From contig NW_006766901.1 in assembly GCF_000275845.1 (NCBI RefSeq), positions 380,937 to 444,936 of the forward strand: a stretch of DNA of 64,000 nucleotides, given 5' to 3'. Under the pieces are notes generated by a model, which made no database searches, had not been told where the DNA came from, and saw only the letters and a list, made by a program, of their open reading frames with translations. The stretch's first letter is position 1. Each line of letters opens with the position of its first letter. Position numbers and translations under genes: made by a program. Below, piece after piece: positions 46,577 through 58,738 of this stretch. The stretch is from Dichomitus squalens LYAD-421 SS1. Its lineage: Eukaryota > Basidiomycota > Agaricomycetes > Polyporales > Polyporaceae.

Positions 46577-47673
46577 ATGTCTACGACAACGGAGACCACT
46601 GTCATCGCCGCCAAGGTAGCACTGCCTTGGGTTTCCCTTGAGGAGTCCGAGAAGTTCTACAACCTTAATGAGCAAGAGATTGCGTTCTTCAAGTCTGCGA
46701 CGGGCATCCACGATGAAGCTGCCCTCAAGGAACACATGATCGCTATACAGCGGGAGGCATACGCTGTGAGCCAGCAGTTCTTGCATCGTGTTGACATTCT
46801 GATGACTGATTTTGTGTTTTTCGCGGGTAGATTCACGCATTCCCTTGCATACGGATGTTCTCTTTTACTAAGTAAGCCGACGGTCACCGGACACGCCCTG
46901 GCCTATCTGCTGATACGAATCGGGCAGACTGAAGCTCGCACGTCTTCCTGGCTATGAAAAACTACTGGAACTTGGAAAGTCGCGCAAGAATCCCATCTTC
47001 CTTGACATCGGTTGCTGCTGTAAGTTGTATGCCTTTCTGTGTGACGCAACAGCTCCTCATTACTATGGCAGTTGGGAATGACGTGAGGAAGCTGGTCGCT
47101 GACGGCTACCCCATGGAGAGCTGTATGGCTACCGACCTCCACCCCGAGTTTCTCAAACTCGGCCACAAGCTTTTCAACACTACCCCAGAGACATACCGTG
47201 TACCCTTCCTCGCAGGCGACTCCCTCAACCCGGAGTTCCTGGCCGTCACACACCCCTTCTACACGAAACCCTACACTACCGTCCCCAAGCTCTCGTCGCT
47301 CACGTCGCTAAACCCCCTCCATGGCCACGTCTCCGCCATCTCGGTCTGTTCGGTCTTCCACGTCTTCGACGAGGCTGGTCAGCTACAGCTCGCTCGGGCG
47401 ATCGCTGGCCTACTCTCCCCCGAAACAGGCTCGATGCTCATCGGTGTCCACTCCGGCCGGCCCGAGAAGGGTACATTCATTACTCGCGCGGGAGGCAAGG
47501 ATGTCTCGACCTTCTATCACTCTCCTGAAAGCTGGACGGCCCTGTGGGATGGAGAACTCTTCGTCAAGGGCACCGTGAAGGTTGAGACCAAGTTGATTGA
47601 AACGGGGGGTTGGGACTTCCAAGAGAACACCGATCGGTATTGGTTCCTGTACTGGTGTGTGACGAGGGTGTAG
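46577..47673 (+). CDS. class I SAM-dependent methyltransferase, copy 3 (MT3)
   Basis: Exons 46577-46765, 46831-46871, 46928-47019 and 47072-47673 encode 307 residues. Motif I is FLDIGCCFGNDVRKLVADG, followed by MATDLHPEFLKLGHKLF, LAGDSL and VSAISVCSVFHVF, ending WCVTRV. It lacks the last intron that MT1 and MT2 have before FW(Q/N)LGHK, so that intron was lost here or gained in the others. All three introns use GT, making this the cleanest copy. It lies 450 bp downstream of CE4 on the same strand and faces CE2. Cytosolic; substrate unknown. Confidence 0.93.
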
Positions 47674-47844
47674 TAAGTTGGTGGCATTGCTATGGTAAAC
47701 GGCCCCTTCGTCCATAGAGATCATCTAGACAGGCGGTTCAGACGGAATATCGGGTATACGGTTTGCGTCCAAATACAAGTAATTCATGATCCAGTGAAGC
47801 AGGACCCGCGTACAGCATGTAATGGGGAAAACTGGGTGGCCGTG

Positions 47845-48602
47845 NNNNNNNNNNNNNNNNNNNNNNNNNNNNNNNNNNNNNNNNNNNNNNNNNNNNNNNN
47901 NNNNNNNNNNNNNNNNNNNNNNNNNNNNNNNNNNNNNNNNNNNNNNNNNNNNNNNNNNNNNNNNNNNNNNNNNNNNNNNNNNNNNNNNNNNNNNNNNNNN
48001 NNNNNNNNNNNNNNNNNNNNNNNNNNNNNNNNNNNNNNNNNNNNNNNNNNNNNNNNNNNNNNNNNNNNNNNNNNNNNNNNNNNNNNNNNNNNNNNNNNNN
48101 NNNNNNNNNNNNNNNNNNNNNNNNNNNNNNNNNNNNNNNNNNNNNNNNNNNNNNNNNNNNNNNNNNNNNNNNNNNNNNNNNNNNNNNNNNNNNNNNNNNN
48201 NNNNNNNNNNNNNNNNNNNNNNNNNNNNNNNNNNNNNNNNNNNNNNNNNNNNNNNNNNNNNNNNNNNNNNNNNNNNNNNNNNNNNNNNNNNNNNNNNNNN
48301 NNNNNNNNNNNNNNNNNNNNNNNNNNNNNNNNNNNNNNNNNNNNNNNNNNNNNNNNNNNNNNNNNNNNNNNNNNNNNNNNNNNNNNNNNNNNNNNNNNNN
48401 NNNNNNNNNNNNNNNNNNNNNNNNNNNNNNNNNNNNNNNNNNNNNNNNNNNNNNNNNNNNNNNNNNNNNNNNNNNNNNNNNNNNNNNNNNNNNNNNNNNN
48501 NNNNNNNNNNNNNNNNNNNNNNNNNNNNNNNNNNNNNNNNNNNNNNNNNNNNNNNNNNNNNNNNNNNNNNNNNNNNNNNNNNNNNNNNNNNNNNNNNNNN
48601 NN
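47845..48602. other. assembly gap (758 N)
   Basis: Unresolved bases replacing the 3' part of CE2. Frames crossing it are meaningless. Confidence 0.99.
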
Positions 48603-50254
48603 GTGAGGGAAGAAAACTGGTGCACGTAGTCACGGAACTGCTGCTCAGTCCTGTGTACATCATAAGCGATAGATTCGAAGGAGCATGGGTACTGAAGACG
48701 TACGTGATGTTGAAGCTTCCGGTGGCAAAGATCGTGCCTTCGTCCAGCGCGTCCCCCGAGATGAACGGAATGTCCGCGACCTGGTTGGCAAGTACCAAAT
48801 GCTCCGGAGGCGCGGTCAAGAACTTGCCATCCGCCCGAGGAGCCCAGGGAGTAGCAAGACCCGGATAGCCAAAGAGACTTGGGATTGTACCAGCAGCCGC
48901 GGTGAGGTTGGCAGCGGGGAGTTGGCGTAGACACTCAAGCGTGTCATCAGCAACGTTGCACCCTGCAGCATCAACGACGCGGTCGTAGATCGGCTGGAGC
49001 TCTTCAATGTACCCAGTGGGGATTGTGGAGCCGGCGCTCATGACTGACCCACGGAAGAGGCCTTCAGTATTACCACCATTCGTGACCATCTGGAGCGTCG
49101 AGGAGATCGCGCCAGAGGATGGGCCCCAGAGGGTGACCTTCTGGGGATCACCACCGAAGGCGGCGATGTTCTTCTGGATCCAGCGGAGAGCCTCGCGCTC
49201 TGGGCCCGGGACCCGTACCCTCAGTTCAGGGATCGTGCTGGGACTAGATGCATATACTCACGGTCATGGAGACCAAGGTTGCCAACGCCGGCGTCCTTGA
49301 CCTCCTTGCCACCGAGGAAGCCAAAAGCGTGGAGGCGATAGTTCATCGCAGCATAGATGACGGGCTGCCCCATTTCGACTGACCTGGCGACAACCGCATC
49401 ACCGGGCATCCTAGGAATGAAGCTGAGTCAGACCCAATGTGTGGATAATCAAGAGCGGCAATCGTATACGTACTGTGCATTCGAGCCAACGACGAAACCG
49501 CCGCCGAAGATAAACTATGAAGGCAACAAGAGCGTAAGCGATCTGTCGCGGGCCATATGTGACTCCAACATACAGCAACCACAGGGAGCTTTGCTCCAGG
49601 CTTAGTACCAGTAGGTATTTGCACGTTGATGTTCAAGCCTAAGGCGTTTACAGAAGGTTAGTGTCCGTAGTGGCTTAGTATGATTGACACATACAGTCTT
49701 CACTTTGTGGAGCCGAGCTCGAAGAGAGGACGCTGGTGGAGTAGACTTCTACATCCTGAAGCATCTGCGGCGGCATGTCTACACGAATCTGCGGCTCGAG
49801 CTGAATGCATTGCGTTGCAGGCTGGGTGGCATTGATCGTGCCATTGTAGCCGTGAACGGGTACGGGGAAGCGGAAACGGAGGTCGCCTACTCTGAAGGAG
49901 CGAAGCACTGATGAACTCACTCCCTTAGAGAATCATGGAGTGTACTCACGGTGGCTCGGCGAACGGAATGCCGTTGAAGGTGGTGACTGGTCCATTGACA
50001 ATTCCGATGACCTGTGCTTTATCCAAGGCCGCAGTTGCAAGAGGTGTCGAAGGAGATGGCGTTGACGCAAGGGTCGAGGACGACGAGGCTGCAGATAATG
50101 ACGACGGCAATGATGAGAAGTCGGAGGAGGCCGAGACAGACACCGTGGTAGGTGTGACGGGACGAACAACCGTTGAAGTGCCGTGTGTCGGCGAAGCGGT
50201 AGCAGTCCCGAGGAGGACCGTAAATTGCAGTAGCGAAGAGAGGCGAGAGAACAT
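48603..50254 (-). CDS. type-B carboxylesterase copy 2 (CE2), C terminus lost in gap
   Basis: Exons 50254-49950, 49891-49695, 49638-49574, 49514-49474, 49410-49262, 49199-48704 and 48650 into the gap. A signal peptide (MFSRLSSLLQFTVLLG) and Ser/Thr-rich spacer precede GIPFAEPP, SEDCLNINV, FIFGGGFVVGSNAQ, MNYRLHAFGFLGG, DQREALRWIQKN, the nucleophile elbow WGPSSGAIS and GDALDEGTIF. The elbow keeps GxSxG but has Pro where CE4 has Glu. Exon 6 uses the acceptor giving HDQREALRW, parallel to CE4 DQRESLRW. In the last 20 bases before the gap a T is missing relative to CE1 (four instead of five), which would shift the frame; this may be poor sequence at the gap edge. Confidence 0.85.
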
Positions 50255-51920
50255 GTCTTCGGCTTCAGAACAAAGTGAAGTGAGCTAGAACAGGTAACGA
50301 AAAGGCGAAGACCTGAGACGGGGAAGGTCGTGAGATGCTACTATACCCCGTTCAGCAAGACACCTTATATGCGTCCGCCCGTCCTAGTGTCTCGATGCGC
50401 TCGATGCATTTCATTGCATCAAGCCCACCCCCTGCGCAGCCCTCAAGCATGAAGCCACAGCTACTCCGAAGTGTCCGCGCGGTTGCGTCTACGACGCCTA
50501 GGCTGCCGTTATCCCGCTGAGCAAAATGACCTCCGTGATCCTAGGAGACCCACTCAGACAATCGCGGCTATGTTGCCAAGCGCGTCATCAGAGACATTTT
50601 GGAGAACCCGCACTTTGCAGACTGCAGTGGATGCCGGTACAGTGACCTAGCCGGTAGGTCAGCGACAGGGAGTGTGTACCACGACGAGGGATATGGATCG
50701 TAATCCGCACTCTAGACTGTTTTAAGGACACACTCGTCGTACTTTGCTGGCCATGCGAGTGCAGGTGTACACCAAATTTGTGTGCCGAAGGCCGAAGTTT
50801 GATATGGTGTTGCCAACTTGCCGTGCAGTACGTATCCCTCCCGGCGACTCGGGAGCCACACAGGTCACTAAACCGGCCATCAGCTCCATTGCTCCCGAAC
50901 TTACGCTCTCCGACCATCCCGGAGGTAAAGGCAAGCAAGTACTGCAGACGTCCTGAACACATACCCAGACAACTGGAACAGACTACTTGACCCGATGGAT
51001 CCCAGCGAGCTACCATGAATCAGGGGCCATACGGAGTAAGAAGTGGGTCACTCTTGGAGACCAGTGACGCGGCCAGTCGTTCTGGCCTCCGCGGCCGTTA
51101 TAGAACGCGATGAAGTTCATGATCGATTAGAAGCTAACCTGGAAGTGATGCTACGTTCTCCCTGCCAGCGAGACACATACCGACGGCAGGTTCAGTATAC
51201 GATGAACCCTTTAGCTCCCTAGCAGATGCGCCATTTCAGACAGTGTTACGTATGCTCGATGCGAGAAAGAGGTACCTTCGACTAAGGTTGGCCCAACGAA
51301 GATTCGACACCTCCCGTCACGCCTGTCACACTGTCCGTGTCCCGCCCCTCCACTGCGATTCCGGGGTATCGGCTCGTATAAAATTGAGCTATAGGCTCTG
51401 TGGTACCATACATGCCGCCTATCCAAGTTTTTTCCTCAATGCAGAGGGAGGGGAAAGCAGCGAGGGACCTCGCAAGCTCACGTGATAATCACGTGATGGG
51501 GTCGAATCTTCGTTGGGCCAACCTTACAGTGAAGCAATCAGATCTTTTGGGTGGTAAAGAATTTATGAGTGGGTGTAGTAGCTCTGGCTGCGGCGCGTTC
51601 CAAATTGCCGGAAGCTCGTGATGACATTTTCCGGTTCTTGCCGGACGCTGGCGCTGATGATGGAATGACCTTCGTAACAACAGTGGAGACGGTCGAGCTA
51701 GCCTCGTTTTACATGTACCGTGACTTAGCGTCTGCGATTGGCAGTAGGTGGTCACTCTCTCGATGTCCAGAATACACTCATCATCTTCGTCTGGAGCAGT
51801 AGAAAAGAAGCTATCGACTCATCACCACCTTTCGACTCGAGACGATGCCTCCTCCAACTCGACGTTGAAAAGCGGGGCAATATCCGCATTGAGTGCCACC
51901 CTCAACACTTGACGTTCTAA
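49262..51920 (-). repeat. right arm of the large inverted duplication
   Basis: Inverted counterpart of 38755-40758. It holds the first five CE2 exons and about 1.6 kb of upstream DNA, including the 240-bp MITE insertion absent from the left arm. Similarity ends near 51918, opposite about 38755. Confidence 0.8.
51285..51524. mobile_element. 240-bp MITE, Tc1/mariner-like (TA target)
   Basis: Perfect 24-bp terminal inverted repeats occupy 51285-51308 and 51501-51524 (outer end AGGTTGGCCCAACG), with imperfect pairing further inward. TA dinucleotides at 51283-51284 and 51525-51526 fit the TA duplication of Tc1/mariner-type elements. There is no coding capacity. It interrupts the right arm of the inverted duplication and is missing at the matching place in the left arm. 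Confidence 0.85.
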
Positions 51921-54900
51921 TGACTGGATCTCAATCCGTGGTCTCCGCGACGATAAGTGTAGGAAGGTGGCGGAGGCCATATAGGTAGCAGCACATATCT
52001 TTTCAATGGACCTCCGGTGAGCTTAGATCTGCAAGAAAAGTGGATGAAAGTAAGCTGGGGAATGGCGTGCGTTTGCTTTGCTCCCCCGCCTGTTGCAACA
52101 TGGCAAACTCTGGGCTTACGGCGACCAGCCAACTCAACTCAAACGTCCAACGCCTCAATGGTGTCGTCGTCGAGATCCAAGACGTTCGTGGCACAACCAT
52201 GGTTTGCATAAATGGCCACATACGCGAACGACGATTCTTAGAGCGGAGGAAGATACATTGGCAAATGCGTCAGGAGAGTTGACTTACGTGACAGGAGTTC
52301 GGTAACATCAATTCCCGTAAGTTCGGACCGAGAGCCCCTTCTGCAACTGTTCACCAGGTCCCGGCGTGGAAAGACAAGCGAGTCAGAGATTACATCGTCC
52401 CGGCTGTGAACTTGAAAGCGGCATCGCGGAGTTTGCGAGGACGTTGACCACGCATCTACAACTGGAAAAGTATCGGATCAGTACTGATTGGGCAAGAAAT
52501 GGTAGTGTTGCACCTAACCCTTTACAAGGCTAAGAGGACTTGCTTGACGATCTGTGGCGTGCCAGACTAAACGTGAGGAAACTGAGTCTGACCAAGTACC
52601 AGACGTGGAGTCAGAACACCGTGAGGCAAGGAACCGAGGAAGTAGTAGTTTGGAGACATCCAGGAGGCTGTGTCGTGGCTCGTACGACTCAACCCAACTC
52701 GAATCTCCCACGAGGAGACGATACTCGCGCATCGGCAGCAGAGTAATATTCTGGAGACCATCGCAGCACTGACACGCATTGCATCCGTCAAATGTAAGAG
52801 CGGCATCACCGACACGGCATCCCGTGCGACGAAAGGCTTCCCATGATGCACGCAGCAGCCTGGTGAAATCAAGCGCCAACGAGGTGCGAAGGAAGCATAT
52901 GGACGAGTGCTACACTGTCTTCAAGAAGCCGGAAAACATTGCTCACCAAGTCGTGAACGTCACAAGTGTCGTTGTGTGGGATGTGTTTCGAAGATGCCGG
53001 TTGATTACCAGGCGCAGCGAGCCTAAACACTGCGGCCATGAGTCGTGTTCTCGGTAATTGATCCTGTATGACGGCATTGTTCCTTCAGTAATCCTCTGGG
53101 CCGTTATTGGCTCGCGAACTTGAACGCCCACCATCATGGCGATCGACGTAGGCCGTGGACCCTTAGCGCATCACGCGGCATACACGAACGTTCTCGCGGC
53201 TGTGAGAGGTGCGTACGCGGTATGATCCACGAGGCTGCGCCCATGCGACTCTAAACTCGTAGGCGGACATGCGAACGACAGCAAGGAGATGCCACACACA
53301 CGATGTCCGACGTGTAGACGCCAGATGGGGCACCGGTGGGTGCGATTTCCGTCGACTTTGGTGGAAGCCCGCGAAGTACGGATCGTGTGTATTGTGTCAC
53401 CACCATTCGGTGGTGTACATAGTCGTGATGGATATCGCCGGCCCGCTTTCGTCTCAGCAACTCATCGTGTGCGTCTTCTGTGGCAGCGTCCATGCCATAT
53501 TCACTAGAGGGCTGGATCATGCATTGCAAGCGATGAAGTGATAGTTCTCGATGGAAATCGGCGATCCCAGGGCAACTACCGGATTGAACATAGACGTTGG
53601 GGATCAATATGGATGAAACCGGGCAGCATCGAGACAGGTCTTGTGGTGTATTGACACCAATATTGGATCTAGTGTCTTTATCCACGTATTGAACCGACAT
53701 ACTGCGTGAGCGGCGTCCACACCAGCTATATGCAGTGGTACATAGCTTACCTGGTCAAGGCCTAGGCTTCAATCGTACCCACGGCCGCTCAAAGGGAAGG
53801 TCTTCAGCGCTACTGCTGTCGATATTCACGGGTTCTGTCAGCGTTGCCGCGACAATCACGAGCATGCTTGAACGCTACTACTGCCACCCGTCTAGACGCG
53901 CCTCTCCAGTGGCGCACCGCCCTATGACGAGAAACGCTGAGCGCAATATTCTTGGGATCATGCCTCCAGCGCTGATCACAGTGCTAATCCGTTCAGGGAG
54001 GCGCACAAATATCGATCTGAGCCTAGCGCCTCGGCCCGCCGCTAAGGAATTGACAGTGTGAAGGAAAGGGTCAGTCGAGCCCTGGAAACGAAACAAACCA
54101 AGACATACATAGTCAGATATTCCGTCTCCGTACCGTGCCCGGAATGTTCAGCACTGGGCTTTTCTCTGCCCTACGATCGTGCATGACAAGCGCATGGATG
54201 TACGGGGACGCGCTGGTGAGGCTGGGCGAGCTTGAGGATGCTTCTGTCGCCCGGGAAGCCCTGGTATGACGACATGTGTTCAAGTCCTACAAGCACCGGA
54301 TGACGCAGCGCGCTACGCCTGGGCAAAACGTGGCGCGGCGGGCGATCCTGCGAGAGTACATCAAACAAGCTTTGAATAGAAGGCGTCGCAGAGCGCGAGC
54401 GCCCGACGGGGTGCCATGGACTCCGCACCCACAAAGCCCTGACTGCCTATGAGTCTTACCAGACGGATTCAGAGAGCATTGGGTGTGTACGAGCGAGCCT
54501 CGCAACGAGTGCCCCCACTCGAACGATCGAAGAAGGTCATCTGGACCGTAGGAGCGAGATATTCATCTGCGTGACGCACTGGTGCAGGCCGACATGACGG
54601 AGGACGCATCCGAGCAAGAGCGCACATGTGTACTGACCGCGACTGCGCCCTGCACTGACCCTTATTAGCCACTTCGCGATGTTCTTGGTCCGATCAATAT
54701 CCCACATTCTAGCTCCCTGCGCACCGAATCTGAATTGATGATCCGACCACGGTCGGCATGCCCTCCGGGCCATCGCAGGTGCGGACGGTCTAGTGCGTAA
54801 TGGCTAAGTAGAGTGTCGGGATGTACTCCTGTGATGGACGCGCAGGGATCTATGCAGAAGGTGAGAGGGCACACGAGCAGGACCAAGACCTACGACAAAG

Positions 54901-55801
54901 GAAAGACGAAGGGAGGGATGGCGGCATGGCGGTCTAAGTGGCACAAGACTGAACATGAAAGCGACATAGTCGCCGACTCTCGCGTCCATACGGTCGTGAG
55001 TATGATGCTAATATTGTCTGCCGGCCAGACGGACAGCGTAAGTACGACGGTGCACAGCTATCACAATAAGCATCTGCGCGGCTCGAAACCGAAATTACGT
55101 CCGAAGACACTCACCATCATTCTACCTCCGGACTCGAGACCCGAAGGCCCAGTCCCTTTCATCTTCCCTCCCCAAGCCTGAGACTCTCCGACGAATCTGC
55201 GGCTCGGATCGGAAGGCAGAACAATTGCAAGCCTACTGCGCCGTCATCAAGACGTCCTCCGTGCGGCGAAGTGGACATCAGGAAAGTACGTTAACCTGCC
55301 AGCTGGCAGCTGCCGGCGCGCGCGTGCAAACCTCAACTCGTACGAGATGGTTGGACAAATCGCTGCATGCGACTCGGGAAATGAAGGGTGGCGAGTAGCG
55401 GTTGCGTATGGCTAGAGAAACAGCGCTGGTGGCCATGTCAATATTGTCATGATGCCTCGAGGACCTAGTCTCGGCTCCAGACGTTCTTCAGCCTCTCTGC
55501 CCCAGCACTCGATGCGTCGCTGCGCTCCGCAAGCCTCGGGAGGGAGTAGACCAAAACAGGAAGGCAAAATTGATGGAACGAATCTCGAAAAGATCTGGAG
55601 GGGGGAAACGAGCGCCGGGGGAGAGAGGCTTTAGAACGTCTGGTGTGTTTCGGGCTCGGCAGAGGGCATTGTGACAGGCGGGTCACCGGTCCATGGTCCG
55701 GCGTTACATACGTGACAACATCACATCGAAGGCGCACGACGGGACGGAGGGATCGATGTCGCGCACTCGTTCTTCTGTCTGCATGTAACTATACCTCCAC
55801 T
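51921..55801. other. gene-poor region, nothing supported
   Basis: About 3.9 kb in which no frame shows a domain, signal peptide or splice-consistent structure. Codon-scale composition looks random. It may be decayed transposon sequence but no ends or conserved motifs are visible. Confidence 0.4.
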
Positions 55802-56113
55802 ATGCTTGCGGAAGATGAATATCTAGCCTTCGACAATGATCTCGGGGAATTTGATCCTGACGATTACCTGGACTCATGTATTGAAGAAGTGGATTCCTCA
55901 CCCCCTCCCCTTGCCGACCCTCCTCCTCGCACGCATGCGCGCTCCACACTATACGAGAATTACACCCGCGCGCTCAGCAACAGCATGGAGGCTGGTGGGA
56001 TGTCTCTCGAGGATCGCGTTCTCGCATGTATCGATTACATGAACACAACAGGCATCAATCTTTTGGTAACAGCCTCGCGCGATGCGGTGTCGACAGCCCT
56101 CACGTGCCATTAG
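55802..56113 (+). pseudogene. N-terminal fragment resembling DUF6589-type proteins
   Basis: The frame starts MLAEDEYLAFDNDLGEFDPD and reaches LEDRVLACIDYMNTTGINL. An acidic start followed by a helix of the type RVLACLDYMxxxxINL is what I recall from the N termini of large DUF6589-type proteins abundant in Agaricomycetes. The continuation expected after GINL is absent and the frame stops at 56113. A truncated fragment is likely; the family match is from memory and uncertain. Confidence 0.35.
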
Positions 56114-58738
56114 TCAGCCCACGTGGTGTGACTGATCGTCACAATGCCCTCTGCCGAGCCCGAAATGCACCAGACGTTCTAGCGGTACTGTCTGTAAGCG
56201 CTAGAACGGATGGGAACGAGACTACGAGGACCGAGCATGGCGTTGCGTTGCGTCCACGACGGCGCGGATCGCTCGTTAGTCATGTCGTCTCCGGCATCCC
56301 GAGCCTGAACGTTTCTCGCGCCCCGAATTGGGGAAGCCGGCGGCCGCTGGGCCGACGCCCTCAGGCAGAAGACCGCCGGAGCTTCGATATGCTCAGCGTT
56401 TTGCCGCGGCTTGTGCCATCGTCCGACGGTGCTCTCAGGCTTCAGTGACGTCTGGCCATAAGACACTGGGGCTGGCAGATTTTCTTACCGCGCCATTGAA
56501 GGGCGGACCCGGGGCCCGCCGCAGCTCGTGCAATGGTACGGGACCTCGCACCGGGATCCGGGACACCCGCCTGGAACGCAGCAGCGAACGACCCGACCCC
56601 GACTCGGGCTGGATCACGCCGTGTCGCTCGCGCGGTAGCGACCCCCGTGATTGCATAGACGCCAAGACCCGGAGTCGGCTGGGTGACGGGCAGGCGTCAC
56701 CGACTCGCCGTAGTAACCTGGCTGGGTGTCCGGATCCGATCGTGTTTCGGTGCGGGTGCTGGATACTTGCCTGATCAGGGCATCGACCGACGCGTTTCGA
56801 GCCTCGAGGACGGGGAAGTTGTGACATATGTACACGGCGGATCACGCGTGATTGTTGGGAGTCCCGACGCGCGTGCGTGGATGCAATAACCCGCAGAAAC
56901 GCTATCTCATGTGACTGAGGACGATACATGCGGCGTTTGAGCCTTGTTTTGAGGCTAGGGCATTATTGCGAGAAGCTGCAGCGAGACAATAGGCCGTCGC
57001 GACGCGCGGGGGTAATGCGATGGTGTCAACGGGCGGGAGAAGCTGAGCTGCGTGTGCGGCGCGTTTTGCCTATTGTCGACGCTGTGGGAGAGATGCTTCG
57101 AGGAAGCCGGCGGGACAAGGCAAGCTTCTCGGGGCTTAGCGCCGCTCGCTACCATCAACTCAAATCACACCGCCCGACTTGTCGACATTCAGCCGAATTT
57201 GGCAGCATTATCGCCCGATGCGGAAGTCGTTGTCGATGAAGATTGTCGTTTGACTCGTCTTCGCGCAGTGATCGCAAGCGAGCTCGACAGGGATATAGAC
57301 AATAGAGATAAGACGTGATGATGCGCAGGACAGCAAATGAGCTTCTCCGAGGAGCCCTGCGATTAATGCAAATCATAAATCATCATATGTACATGCACCT
57401 GGACATGGCGCGAATCGAGGCGGAGGGGAATGCGACCGTTGTAGTTCTCGCACGGGAGAGGTGCCAGTGCGGAGCGACGGCCACAAGGCGGGAGAACGAA
57501 GGCACTGGTCCCAGCCTGGAGACGAACACCAGTGGCGCGGGCTTCTGGCTTCTCAGCCTGATTCAAATCCATCCTGGCGCTGGAAGCAGTAGTAATGGAA
57601 TGGCGTACACGAACGTACATATGATGTTGCGCTAGTGCTGGCGCTCGAGCTGCGGATTGCACGTTCGGTGCTGACCCAAGCGGTCTATGTAGTTCGAGGG
57701 ATAGATGCGATAACCTGCAGGAACAGGCGTCAGACAAGAGCCCTGGCGCGTTCCTGGACGCTCAGTCAATATTGACCCGTATACGTAAGAGAGCGTGTGA
57801 GTGGCACGGCGCTTGTGCTAATAGCTTACTGCCTCCGGGAGCTGTGTCGTCGCAGCATCAACGGAATAGCCTGTTGCGCGAGTGTTGAGATGTGGGCGCG
57901 GCGCAACGGGCAGGATACGAACAAGAACCTGAAGAGGTTTGATAGCGTGCTCGACTGTTTGGGGGCATTGGGGCGGCGTCGGGGCGGGGCGGCTGCGGGG
58001 GGCAGGACATCAGAGACCAAGTGGTGAACAACTAGAACAGGAACAGCGGCGGATGATTCGGGGCTGAGGTCGTCCTGCTATGGGGGCGTGTTTGCGAGAG
58101 GGAGCAGACATCGGGACGCACTCCGAGAAAGGGCCGCTCAGCCAGCCAAATGCGTTCGCTCTGCGGAGCCCTAATAACCACCGCAATTAGCTACATGGGC
58201 CTGATTGTGGCGCGGATAGCAGGCAGGAGGCGCCCTGCGCTGCCCACCGCAGAGCACTCATGCGAAGGCGCGTGAGATCGATGGTGGACAATATTTGCAA
58301 GGGAGAAGGCAAGCGGTGGATTTCTGTTCCAAGGCCGTACAATGAACACGGAGAAGACGTTGCGGGAACGATGGCAGAAGGCGCGAGTGGCACATACCAA
58401 ACGACGGCGGGGATCGACTGCGAGATTGACTCGCGAATCGAATCGAATGCGAGCCGCTTGTGTGAAGGGTGACGGGGTGTGAAAAGGCCGGAGACGCGCT
58501 GCGGCGTCAGGGCGACCCGATCACGATCTCCCCGGTGCTTAGCAGACACGTGTGGCTCCAAGCAAAAACAAGACGCGCGCGACGCGTGCTCGACCCCGAC
58601 GCCATATAATACTCCCCGTCTCTCCCCTCTCGTCCCCTCGTCCCGCCTTGCCGTCCTCGACGTTCCTGCCGTCGTCGGCGACCCACTCCTAGCCTTAACT
58701 CACAACTACCTCACCGGGGTGCCCCCTGTCTGCTCACC
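56114..58738. other. gene-poor region, nothing supported
   Basis: About 2.6 kb with only short, featureless frames. A TATA-like TATAAT at 58605-58610 belongs to the next gene. Confidence 0.4.

Noticed and set aside
47692..49089. Long open frames crossing the N gap on both strands
   Set aside because: They are open only because N codons contain no stops; only the 48603-49089 minus part is real CE2 coding sequence.
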